Origin: Datnioides undecimradiatus
Taxonomy: Eukaryota; Chordata; Actinopteri; Lobotiformes; Datnioididae
Assembly: GCA_008933995.1 (NCBI GenBank)
Contig: WARS01000029.1
Location: 17,607,131 to 17,671,130, forward strand
Direction of reading: 5' to 3'
Length of the DNA: 64,000 nucleotides
Shown: positions 38,627 through 48,969 of the stretch, in pieces
Numbering within the stretch: position 1 is the stretch's first letter
How the letters are laid out: every line of letters begins with the position of its first letter
Made by a program: the position numbers and the translations under genes
The notes under the pieces: model-generated
Told to the model about the DNA's origin: nothing
The model's database searches: none
The model's input: only the letters and a program-made list of their open reading frames with translations

Positions 38627-41600
38627 TATTACATTTATATAAAATTATGACACTTTGACCTAACAGAAAAATATAGCAAAAAGTATAAAAAGTGCTAATT
38701 GTGCAAAATGGGCACATCTGTATCATTGTATCAGTATTTTGATTATCATTAATAAATTATTGGAATTTTACTTCTGATTCATTAACAAGATTGACGATGT
38801 CAAATGAGCTAATTTCAACAACTCTACATGATAGTCTGCCTCATAATTTGCTTCCTAGGTCAGCTCTTAGCCGATATAGCCAATTTAAATGTAATGCAGT
38901 ACAAAAAAGAAAGTGGAAAACTGAAAAGTACATCAAATTGTACTTTTACTAGAGTAATTGTTACATCCTACCGCTACACGCATCTCTTTTTCAAACACTC
39001 GACACTTTGATATGTCATAGCAAGGCAAGTGCAGGCGTTAGAAATAGATAAATTATTTGTATAAGTTGAATATTATTTTAGACAAGCCATCTCCGTGGTC
39101 CGGGTGTTTATCTATATAGGCTCATTGTTACATTAAGTTACATTGAAAATGTAACAACCCAGGAAATAGAAAAGATAAAGCAATTTTATGAGCAGACGTG
39201 TTTTCTATTGTTTTCAGGGCTACAATATCTGAAGTGCTATATTTAGGTTATTTTATTTGCATGAGTAGGCCACTACTCATATAACAGCCAAGTATACCAC
39301 CCTCTCCTTACAGATGGAGGTGACTCTGTCAAAATAAAACCCCTGCAAAGCTCAGTTCATGACTTTTCCTAAAATCTGAATTAAAACATGATGATCATTT
39401 ATACCTTGAACCCCTCACAGTAACAATTATAATGATCCACTGATCATTTGTGCTGATAGGCAACGGCCATTAGATGGTCAGGATGTCCTTTTGAGCCAGT
39501 GCAGGTGCGAGCTATTATAACAGGAAACATAAATGCCCAAGAGGTACTGGCAATGTTTCAGGACATAACTGAGAGCTGCTGTTGATCAGGGAGAGATTTC
39601 AACTTACCGGACATTTTCTACACTCCGTTGAAGAAAGACACATGTATCTCTTCTGGCAAAAGGTAGGGTCCAACACCTCAACTTCAAAATGTGTGATTCC
39701 AGCTAAAGCCTGAACTTCACATCAAAATCTAGAGGGCATAAATGATCTATGGAAAACTGCACTGAAGGAAACAAAATAATTCCCAAGCCAATCGGTTATT
39801 TATTTAACAGTGAGGCTGCAGAAAGATCATAATTAAATAAACCACAACCACATAAAAATGACTTTTAAAAAAGTTGTGGAGGTTATTTATGTTGTAGTCT
39901 TGCAGTGCACGTAATTTCCCATTCTGTAAGTGTATATTCAGCATGCGGCAGCCTGTTTATAGTTCTTTATTTGGTATGCTAACCAAGTATGCTCTTCGTG
40001 TGTCTCCCTTCTTCTGTAGGTGCAAAAGGCATGAAACGAGCCAAAGACCTCAGAGGGCATAGAAACAAAGCAGAGATATGTATATGCAGGCAATGACAAA
40101 TAAATGTTTTGAAGAAGCATAAAGAGATTCACTACAGAGCCGTATACCTAATGTATAACAGCTGTGGTGAGTGTCACTACGCTGATGTAACTAGAGGAGG
40201 TTCTTGTGTTTGCATTTCTGCTGTCAGTGTGCAGCTATGGTGAAGTATGAAAAGTACTCATCGTGCCTTGTTACCACCATTCCTGAAAACTCTAAAAGCA
40301 CTTACCTTCATTTATCCGTAAGACAAATGTTCAACAATCCCCTTAAATACATCCATCCAAAATAAAGTATGATGAGGATTATGCAGTGTTCATTTTGATT
40401 TAGTGGCACAAGATCAAAAATTACACTTAATGGAGTCAGAAGCACCATAGCCTATTGTCCTTCAGTATAACACTTGATTACTAAAATGGATGAAGATTTA
40501 ATAAAGTTGCCTGAAGCATTCATTTCAGAGTCTATTTTGAGTATATTGTAACTATGGTCCAACAGATTATAGCAGGTGGCATATAGCCTGAAGCACCAGC
40601 CTCCATTTGTAATACCTTGTATGTTTCTATTGTTGCTTCTGGTAATTCACTGACATGTATGAAACATTTAAACTGCTCAGGTCATGTGTACTTCTGTCAA
40701 AAAACCAAAAACAAACAAAAAACAAGGCTTAGATGTGGATTACTTATCAAAGCAACTGGTATAGTAATTGTACACCCAGCACCAAGTTAAAAGCGCTCTG
40801 TTAACCAGGTCAGTATAATAGAGTGGCAGACACAAAACAGATGACATATGGTGAAACAGTACCATTAGAAATTGATGACAGCATCTTAACAACAGCTCCA
40901 AGGCAGTCAATTTATTTCATGCTATCACTTTGTCCAGACCTCTGCCCAGCCCCTAGTGGCCATTAGAAGAATTACATGCAAAGATGATAGAAAGACTGAG
41001 TCATAGTTGTTGCCTCTTCATTTGAATAAATTCAAAACTTTGATGTTTTGCGCATCATTTGAAGTGGGTTTTTAGCGCGAGTTATTTTGTCTGTTAATAC
41101 ATATAAAGTGCATACAGTGTGCATGAACACCCTGCCTGCATGTGTGCTTAATAATGCAGCCACGAATATGGCCATGCAAGTGATGGAAACCACCTGATGG
41201 TGGAGCTAAACGCAAGCAGATACAATCATACAAGGCAGAACACTACTTAAACCATATAAATGAATGGGCAAACAGGGGGTTTAGTGCATCTAACTAAATG
41301 AAGTGTCTCACTGTTTAATATGAATCAAGAAAATACATGTAATCGTTTTACCTTCACTAGAAATAGACCTGTGCCAGAGAAGTAAAGCACATAAAATAGC
41401 AAATCATACTGTAGGTGCACATATGTCAAACACCAATAACAACTGTGATACAAATTACATTAGATTCAACTTGTGCGGAGTGCAGGTATCAAGCCAATGA
41501 AATGAGGTTAGCAACCAGCAAAAACACCTGTATTACATACAGATTCACCAAGGTTTAAGTCGGAACTAGAGCATAGTGATGCTACCGTGTTGTTGACAGT

Positions 41601-41999
41601 AGAGAGCAGTATATACACAGATTATTCTTCATGTATAGTGTGTTTACATGTATATTATATCAAGCGGGTCAAAGGTAGAGCGACGAGCGATGAGTCCAAT
41701 ACTACGCTGAGCTGTGATGTGGTGTTTAGCAGGGTCACAGCCTCAATTTCTCCTACAGTATTATCATGACTTGGTAGACTTCTGTTATCTTGGCATGAGC
41801 CACTTATCCTGTCTGATCTGCACCACTCATTGTGGCGACTGACATTACTAGTGACTCACAGCAAGTTTATCAGTGCTAGTATTCAGACAATAACATGATT
41901 TGTTATTTGTTACTTTATAGTGTAAGTTTAGTATATGCATTACTTAGGCATTATCTTGCTACGTGTTCAGTGGTTCTCAAAATTGGAAACAAAGTGCAC
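38627..41999. other. AT-rich interval downstream of the protease cluster
   Basis: Few open frames longer than 60 codons and no recognised exon or repeat family. It lies on the 3' side of copy A. Confidence 0.5.
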
Positions 42000-42533
42000 T
42001 TCTACAGTAGGAAAAATGATGCCAGACGTTGTCACTATCCGTGATCACCAGGCTGTCAGGTATCAGTAGAAATGCATTACAGGGTCTATTAAACAACGAG
42101 TAGAGGTTTAATAGGTTTAGAGCTCATTAATGAGAGAAAAGTTTCAGCCCTGATTTCAAGGAAGTGAAGGGTGATCCTTTTCTTCCTGCAGCAATACACT
42201 TTTTCCACAAGGGGGCAGTGTTGTCATTTTTGCCTCTTATTCAGATTTAAACAGAGGAATTAAGGAAGGTACTGAGAGAGGATGATAAAATACAATAAAA
42301 GATGATACAAAACAACTGAGAGGATCCTGTGTTCTCGTTTGATTGAATTTAATCGATACAAAAGGCAGTAATATGTGGAATATAATGTTGTATTTAAAAG
42401 CAGGCAGATAGTGTCTCATATCGACATGTCCAGACTTTGGTCCCACAGTCTCACTGCTTTAGCATACAACGATGAGCATCTCAGTTATCAGCTCACTGAT
42501 GTTATACAAATAGTTACATCAAATGTACTGATT
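42000..42533 (-). repeat. 3' flank of copy A, duplicated downstream of copy D
   Basis: The 42000-42460 stretch aligns by eye with about 52620-52990 downstream of copy D. Shared stretches include TTTAGAGCTCAT, TTCACAAGG/TTCCACAAGG followed by GGCAG, and GATCCTGTG with CTC. This shows that the segmental duplication which produced A and D included roughly 500 nt of 3' sequence. It probably contains the 3' UTR. Confidence 0.65.
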
Positions 42534-43903
42534 TTAGTTATCAGTTGATGCATTTATTATCCCATTATTCTGCATTATCCAATCAATCCAGCTTTTGTAG
42601 TCAGGAATCTTAGTATAGGTACTGATGGATGGGCCATCAGAGTTTGGTTTGTGGTGGGCGGATACCACCCCATATGCCTTGGAGTTTTCGCAGACCAGTG
42701 GGCCACCAGAGTCTCCCTGGAAGTACATACACACTGTGCAGTGATGTCTCTAAAAGTGAATAAATTATTACAGCTTATATCCAAGTTACATCACAAAATT
42801 GTACTTACTGGAGCAGGTCCAACCTCTCCCACTGAGCAGTACAGGTCTTCCCGAGGACACTGCGCAGTGTAACTCAGTGTTACATTGACTTCCATGAGTA
42901 CAGGAGAGAAGATTTTACTGTTCATGTCTGTTTTTCCCCAGCCGGAGACTATGCATGATTCTGGAGTGATATCAGTTCCATCAGCGAGAGTAATGGGTGC
43001 AATATTTTTGCTGAAAATCACCTTGGAGCTCAACTTGAGTAACAGGGACACATAAAAAATAAAGTTATATTCAAAAAGATATTAGTATCAGTCTTATGTG
43101 CTACTCTTGACTGGTGCTTTTAGTAGACAAGTCATAACATAATGATAAATGAAAATTGAAAATAAGGGAAATGTGTTGTCTTACCTTAAGAAGCATTATG
43201 TCATGTCTGTAATCAGTTGCACTGTAGTCTTTATGTGGAAATGATTGCTTCACAGACACTCGTGTAATTTCCTCACAGTCACGTCTATAGTGAGCCCCCA
43301 GTAAAACTGTGTAGGGCCTGAAGTGACAAAATTAAGTGCAAGTGAGATTTCTGGTCATTGCATTGCAAAAAAAACAAAAAACAAAGGTAGTAAAGACTTT
43401 AATTCATTATATGGTGAATATGGAATTGCAGTTTTAATGCATGAGTCTGCCTTGTTGCAGGGATAAGATAATCCTCACCAGTAAGAAAACATGAAATGTG
43501 TTAAACTGACCTGCCTTGGCAGTGGGCGGCAGTCATCACAAACTCCTCATTCAGGAGGAAGCCATCACAGAACCTTTTTCCACCACCCAGCTTGTGCTGC
43601 TCCACAATCACCATGTACGGCCTGCTATGTGGCACGGCCTCATGGCCTCCAATGATTTCACCTGCATAAACTGAGAAGAAAGTACTAACATTAAATACGT
43701 ACACACATTATAAACTTAGAAACTGACCAATTATGCTCATTAAATCTGACCATGCTTTTGTACTATATGTTTCAAAGTATATACAGTGAGTTCCTTTAAA
43801 TACCAGGTGTGAAATAGTGCAGTATACAATGCCATAAAAACTCACCTCGACCGTCAAGAGTCAGTGCAAGTATCAGTATTACCAATTTAAAGTGGGTAGA
43901 CAT
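42534..43903 (-). CDS. Granzyme / mast-cell-protease-like serine protease, copy A (5 exons, intact triad)
   Basis: This is a secretory S1A serine protease of the granzyme/chymase group, expected in granules of cytotoxic or mast-like cells. Exons on the minus strand are 43846-43903, 43511-43670, 43185-43317, 42809-43033 and 42534-42716. All introns are GT-AG with phases 1, 2, 0, 0, and the product is 252 aa. Exon 1 encodes a hydrophobic signal peptide starting MSTHF. Exon 2 gives a Gly-Glu dipeptide, then the mature start IIGGHEA and catalytic His in TAAHC. Exon 3 gives catalytic Asp in HDIMLLK. Exon 4 has SCIVSGWG. Exon 5 has catalytic Ser in GDSGGPLVC. Cysteines for the 42-58, 136-201 and 168-182 disulfides are present and the 191-220 pair is absent, as usual in this group. 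An extra Cys lies in exon 3 (RRDCEE). NVT and NAS are possible N-glycosylation sites. The tentative residue 189 is Gly, so trypsin-like specificity is unlikely. The start is the Met aligned with the other copies. The exact orthologue name is not determinable here. Confidence 0.93.
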
Positions 43904-44080
43904 GATGATATCACCGTAGAGCTCAGCTACTGACGAGCAGTGGCACACATCACTGACGCAGTCTTTAAATACTTGTTTAGCAGAGAAGGAAGTCTTTGTG
44001 TAGTTTGCATACATGAATGGTGTGGCTTTGAACTGCAAACCACACCTCCATGACTTCCACAGCAAGATAAGAGTTATCAT
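43904..44080 (-). promoter_or_regulatory. Core promoter region of protease copy A
   Basis: This block is upstream of the copy A start and aligns by eye with the same region of copies B, C and D. A TTTAAA box lies at 43964-43969, about 60 nt before the ATG, and is followed by a shared 5' UTR-like stretch containing GTAGCTGAGCT. Further upstream a GTAGTTTGCAT-like stretch is also shared in degraded form. The role as a TATA-type core promoter is inferred from position and conservation. Confidence 0.5.
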
Positions 44081-44119
44081 AGTACAAATTATTTTTTATC
44101 ATAGTACACATTATTTTGT
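44076..44119 (+). repeat. 22-nt tandem duplication
   Basis: ATCATAGTACAAATTATTTT is followed 22 nt later by ATCATAGTACACATTATTTT. The second copy lies just outside the conserved upstream block of protease copy A. Confidence 0.75.
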
Positions 44120-44162
44120 AGCATGTTTATAACACTGATTTTAAAATGTTCACATGTTGTGT

Positions 44163-44335
44163 ATAACGTAAATAAAAAAATGAATGCTATGATCTGCAAA
44201 TCCTTTTCCACCTATGTTCTGTTTAATATGGTACAATAAAAGGATTCACACTGATGGGTTTTTTCTCTTTTTTTTGTAATATGTTAGATGTAATGTTAAT
44301 TTGACAACTGCAACATGTTCCAAAAATGTTAACAA
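44163..44335. repeat. Dispersed fish repeat fragment (CAACATGTTCCAAAAA type)
   Basis: The stretch holds AATGAATGCTATGATCTGCA, AAATCCTTTTCCACCTAT and TGCAACATGTTCCAAAAATG. This order resembles a common teleost dispersed element (TTCTATGATTTACAAATC ... GCAACACGTTCCAAAAAAG). It is truncated after the last motif and lies just upstream of copy A. Confidence 0.5.
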
Positions 44336-45215
44336 CTAAAATCATCTTTTCCTTTTACAGCATCCACTAAGGATTTGGAAACTAATAACTAACCAACAAT
44401 AACCACCATTTTAATTCCAAGTAAATAAAATCTTTATTTTTAGTATAGCAGTTTGTTTCCAAGTAACTACGTTAAAGCCTTAAAAGGTTATCCGTTGTCT
44501 GTTAAATACTGTTTGTGCAGTGGGCAGGATGTATCGATTACTATCACTAACCATTTCCTTTTCCTGGGCCGTAAAAGAACATTCATTCTTTGGGGTTTTA
44601 TGTTCAATTGCAAAGTGTGGTCCAAAAGTCTAGAACCACAAAAATGGTCAAATATATTTTATATAAACGTGTAAATACTCAGAAAGTTTCACTGAAGCTT
44701 TGCAAACACAATAAATTATGAGATGCGCAATGAGGGATGAAATCATTTGTACTTTATCTGCATCAGCAGCAATCAGCAATCATCAGAGCAAAGTGAGAGT
44801 GTAATTTTAAGTGAGTGTTAAGGGGTCAGTTGACAGACTTCACTGCCTCAGAGCTGACAGCATGTTCTGAACACCATGAAGTCTCAGTAAATGCAGATCT
44901 TTAAATTCGGAATATTGTCTGCTATACTTGATATGAATCACATGTCTATGTGGTTTTACCAGCCAAACGAATGAGTGTTCTCTAGTAGCACGAATGTGTA
45001 CCCGCATCTATTCAAATATACTAAATGTCAATTGGGCTTATCATCGATCATTTTCTGTTTTCCATCTAAAAAGTAAATACAAAGTCATTACAATCACAGT
45101 TTTTCTTTCTTTCTCTTTAGGAATAACACATGGAGTCAATAAGCATGTTTGTGTTTATGTGATGTTAAATGTGATTTGGTTTTCTTTACCATGGGTTTTG
45201 ATTGCTTTTAAAATT
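44336..45215. other. Interval between copy A and pseudogene B
   Basis: AT-rich sequence with no exon seen. The short frames at 44453-44674 and 44994-45221 match no family. Confidence 0.5.
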
Positions 45216-45957
45216 GCTTAATCAGCAATCTTACTATAACAATGGATTTGCAGGCTGTCTGAGTTTTGTCCGAAGCAGGAGGACACCACTCCATAAGCAA
45301 TTCTATCTTCACAGACCATCATGGACAACCACCATCTCCCTGCAAGTACATATGTGTACAGGGATTACGTCCACAGTGAAATAATTTATCATTGTTGACC
45401 GCTGATTGTTTGTCAGTGTTATGTTACAAAAATGTACCTACTTAAATGCGGTCCGGTTTCTCCCTCAGAGCAGTACAAGTTTTTCTTAGCACACTGCTCA
45501 CTGTCAATGGGTTTTATACCAGCTTCCATGAGTATGGATGTTTGTTTACTGCTCTTGTCTGATCTTCCCCAGCCAAAGATTATGCAAGATTTTGGCAGCA
45601 AGCCATGGGCGGCAGTCATCACAAAATCTTCATTCGAAAGGAAGGCACCACAGTGCACTGTTTTATTATTCCACCAGCGTGTCTCCAAAACTACCATGTA
45701 TGGCCTACTATGTGGCACAGCCTCATGGCTTCCAAAGACTTTCACAGAAATGCAGTCATTATTTGCATACGCACATTACGCACCTACTGACTAAACTGAC
45801 CACAGAAACAAGTCAGTCTATGGTCATTGCACTGTATGATTTACAGTGAATTACTTCTTCTAATACCCAGTGTGAAAATAGTGCACTATATGATGCCATA
45901 AAAACCATCCAGCGTCAGTGTAAGAATCAGTATTACAAGTTGACAGTGGATAAACAT
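45216..45957 (-). pseudogene. Granzyme-like protease pseudogene, copy B (exon 2/4 fusion, exon 3 missing)
   Basis: This is a decayed copy most like copy C. Exon 1 remains (about 45905-45957, starting MFIHCQ), but about 10 nt that include the splice donor in copy C are deleted. The acceptor before exon 2 is not recognisable. Exon 2 begins near 45745 with VKVFGSHEAV and runs to TAAH, where it passes without an intron into the middle of exon 4 (LLPKSCIIFGWG). Cys58, intron 2, all of exon 3 with the catalytic Asp, intron 3 and the start of exon 4 are therefore gone. Exon 4 ends near 45450 with an altered donor. Exon 5 starts at 45339 after a good acceptor and reads GDGGCP, so the catalytic Ser is absent. 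A stop then occurs, caused by a 2-nt length difference from copy C, and after the shift the frame resumes as VCED...AYGVV and stops early after YSKIAD. Both cysteines of the 168-182 disulfide are still present. It is not expected to make a folded protease. Confidence 0.9.
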
Positions 45958-46105
45958 GGCGAGCCCACAGCACAGCTCAGCTACTGAAGAGCAGCAGCAC
46001 ACATTGCTGATAATTACAGTCCTTAAAATGATTCCCTGAGAGAGGCAAGTGTTGGTGTAGTTTGACAAGTCCTGATTCTTTAGACAGTGTTCAATTAAAG
46101 GTGTA
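45958..46105 (-). promoter_or_regulatory. Remnant promoter of protease pseudogene B
   Basis: This aligns with the copy C promoter, including the GTAGCTGAGCTGTGCTG stretch. The TATA-like box has lost a T (TTAAAA at 46023-46028 read on the + strand). About 100 nt present upstream of copy C are missing, so the AGTTTG motif joins directly to the distal sequence with CTTTAGACAGTGTT. This agrees with a decayed gene. Confidence 0.45.
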
Positions 46106-46162
46106 TGCAAAAAATTATAAATGTGTTGATTTTATACAATATTATACATTGTAACACTGTGT

Positions 46163-46190
46163 TATATATATATATGTGTGTGTGTGTGCG
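46163..46190 (+). repeat. (TA)n(TG)n microsatellite
   Basis: Short compound TA then TG run in the AT-rich interval upstream of pseudogene B. Confidence 0.75.
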
Positions 46191-46361
46191 TGTATGCAAA
46201 TGTATTGAAACAAAATACATACATATATATACATTTTTTACGTTTTTTATTAACATTAAATGTATATGTACTTATACGTCTTTGACCCACGTACACACAT
46301 TTATACATATATTGCACTGTTGCCCCAAACTTCCTAAAAAAACAGCATCACATGCATGGAT

Positions 46362-46390
46362 CACACACACACACACACACACATATATAT
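46362..46390 (+). repeat. (AC)n(AT)n microsatellite
   Basis: About ten AC units pass into four AT units. This is the mirror arrangement of the TA/TG run about 200 nt to the left. Confidence 0.75.
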
Positions 46391-46987
46391 CAGCGTATGT
46401 GAAATTGTTCAAATTTCTAACAGGGTTCATTATAATTTGTACATATATGTTTTTACTTCATATATTTCATGCCCATACATATATTACATTTGCTCTGAAG
46501 TGATACAGCTCTACAGGAAGCATGTTCTAATCTTGTCTTGTCATACACAATGCGTAAAAATAGACTTGTGAAATGTGGTCCCTGCTATCCACTTTAATAA
46601 TAGTCTTTGCAGCACACATGAATTCACATGTCTAAAAATGTGATTGGCACCAATGAAAAGGCATTGGACTTAGATTTGTGTCATTATTGGTAAGTATTAG
46701 GGGTCACCTTTTGTCTGTAAAACATGTGTCTTGTAAATTTGCATTTGCATGAACATGCAATGTCAAATATATACATATTTATGAATCCAAGTTTTACATT
46801 TTGCATGAATATTTATGCGTCCTTCCAATATCCATAAACATTAGTTTCAATAGAATACTGTCAAATCTGAAATTGGCCCGTGAAATGTTGAATCTGTATT
46901 TGTGAATCAGCTGGCCTGCTTGAATTCATTCACCTACTTTTGAGACAATCTTTTTTTCTCTTTTAACTTCTCCAGGCAATTTGGTTT

Positions 46988-47024
46988 ATTATAATAATTG
47001 TTATTATTATCATTATTATTATTA
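46988..47024 (+). repeat. ATT trinucleotide array
   Basis: Imperfect TTA/ATT units. Confidence 0.7.
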
Positions 47025-48458
47025 AAGTATTTCAGTCTGATTCAAATTTACTCTGGGTTGTGGTTCTTGTGTATCAAGGTATAAATAGGTCATATCTGGG
47101 AAATGAAAAATGCTGTTGCATGTGTCAACTTATTAATCAACAGGATGTAACGATATAAATCTTTACCTATTTCCTTTTTACTTGGATGTAGAATAACATC
47201 GTATCACTATTTGGTGTATCTTCCAAGTGTTATTTTCTGCTATGCACTGGGGTCACACAGTCTGAGAGCTGTAAGCCCGCAAATAATCAGGAAAATTTAT
47301 AAAAAGGTCAACATTAACGTTGTGATGTAAAACGAAGAAAATAAAGAAACTGATAATAACTGCTGCTGCTGATAACTGGTTTTTAGCTGATAACTGCTTA
47401 CATAGCATGGTGATTGTAGGAACCTCAGAACGAAGTGAAAATGTAAGAAGTCACATTATCATCATAAGACGGACTTTCTCAGTATCAAATTTTGGCTAGA
47501 CCAGCAGTGGCAGTGCAGAGAACCATATAATGCTTTACTAAAAAAGCAACACTATCATTATCATAGAGGTAAATACATAACCAGACACTCCAGTCAGCAA
47601 AAGTGTTGTCACTCAGTGGTCTCTGAGGGAGAGAATAATACCATTGTGTATCAAACAGACAGTAAAATATGGTGGGAATATTCAAGCCGCTGCTGCATCC
47701 TTAGGGTTGGACACTTGCACCCAATTGACTGGATGGATTTAGATGATTATATCATTAACTTTTGGGACTCAGCTTCCTTTTGTGTACAAAATGCAAGTCC
47801 CCTGAAAGTAAATCATTAAAATCTGGGGCGATGACTTGGTTTAAGGTTAGTGTTAGGCAAGTGGTTTGGTTTGATTTGGGGGAAGTCTCCAGGAAATTAA
47901 AGTAAATTATTCTAATGTCCTCTGAAGTCATGGAGACACAATACATAAGACTCATTGATCAGTTGTCTCCCTGGGCCAGGTTTTATCAGTGTAGGTTTGC
48001 AAAAGGCCCTCCTGCAACACCATCTATTTTACACAATCAAGACACATGACATGTCTGTACTAACAACTCTTAATTCACCAGTGAAGACAGTTCATAGATA
48101 TAACTGATTCACAAGTAAAATAGGAGGCCAAGATGACTAGCAACCTAAAGACATCTAGTAGGATATAAGGGTCTCTCTCCATCTTCCTTTTTGTTCTCCG
48201 TACTCTAAACTTTCAGTTGCAGTGCAACACCACTCTTGTCCCATCTTGACGCTGTCAGTGTCCATAACAGAGATTGACTGGGCTGCAAGCTTATAAACAA
48301 GAGGAAAGTTTCATCACTGAATTTGAGACGTAAGTAGTTAATGTCTTCATACACGTCATACACATTACACTTTCTTTACAAAGAATTAGTGTTGTCTTTG
48401 TCTTTGATTTAATTCAGGCTGAAATTGAAATTGAAAAGAGCGATTAAGAGAGAAACAG

Positions 48459-48464
48459 TTTATT
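48459..48464 (-). promoter_or_regulatory. Possible polyadenylation signal of copy C
   Basis: TTTATT on the + strand reads AATAAA on the minus strand, about 505 nt beyond the stop codon. It lies in a 3' block (AACAGTTTATT context) shared with copy D, supporting its use as the 3' end of the transcript. No cDNA evidence is available. Confidence 0.4.
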
Positions 48465-48969
48465 TTTTAAAAAGATGGCTGAAAACAAACTCAGATAATT
48501 CTGTGTTCTCATTTGACTGAGTCAAAAAGAAGAGGCAAAAAGTAATCATTTATTTATCACGTATAATCTTATATTTTACAACGGGGTGACATACATCATA
48601 CTATATAAACAGCAAGACAACAGCATGAAAACCATCCTTCAGTTGTGATTCATATTTAATTTGTGAGCCACGATTGGTTTAGGAAGTGTTACGTTTTTGA
48701 TCAACGTTGACACAAATAACACAGCTGTATTGCAAAAAGTCAAACCTTTTTTAAAATTTACCAAATTACGTTCAGATTTATTTTTTTTAATCATTGGTTA
48801 ACACAACAGTAAAGCATATTTTTCTGTATTTATTTACATCCTTGTAAAGCAGGGAAGTCCAGACTTGTTCTAACATCTCATTGCTATGATGTCAGTTGTG
48901 ATATTATATTGTAATATAAGCTTTCTGATAAAACACTGTACATTCAGTCTTAATAACTGGATAAATTGG

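Larger units (their letters stand above)
46106..48458. other. Interval between pseudogene B and copy C
   Basis: AT-rich, with the TA/TG, AC/AT and ATT microsatellites listed separately. No additional protease exon was found: the GACACCACCCCATATGCC and AAGCATTATGTC signatures of exons 5 and 3 do not recur here. Confidence 0.5.

Noticed and set aside
42575..42784. Minus frame overlapping exon 5 of copy A
   Set aside because: It is an out-of-frame shadow of the real exon.
45419..45745. Reading copy B as a short functional protease
   Set aside because: It lacks the catalytic Asp exon, Cys58, the catalytic Ser and usable splice sites, and exon 5 is frameshifted.
45432..45794. 120-codon plus frame opposite pseudogene B
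   Set aside because: It is antisense to protease exons, with no independent evidence.
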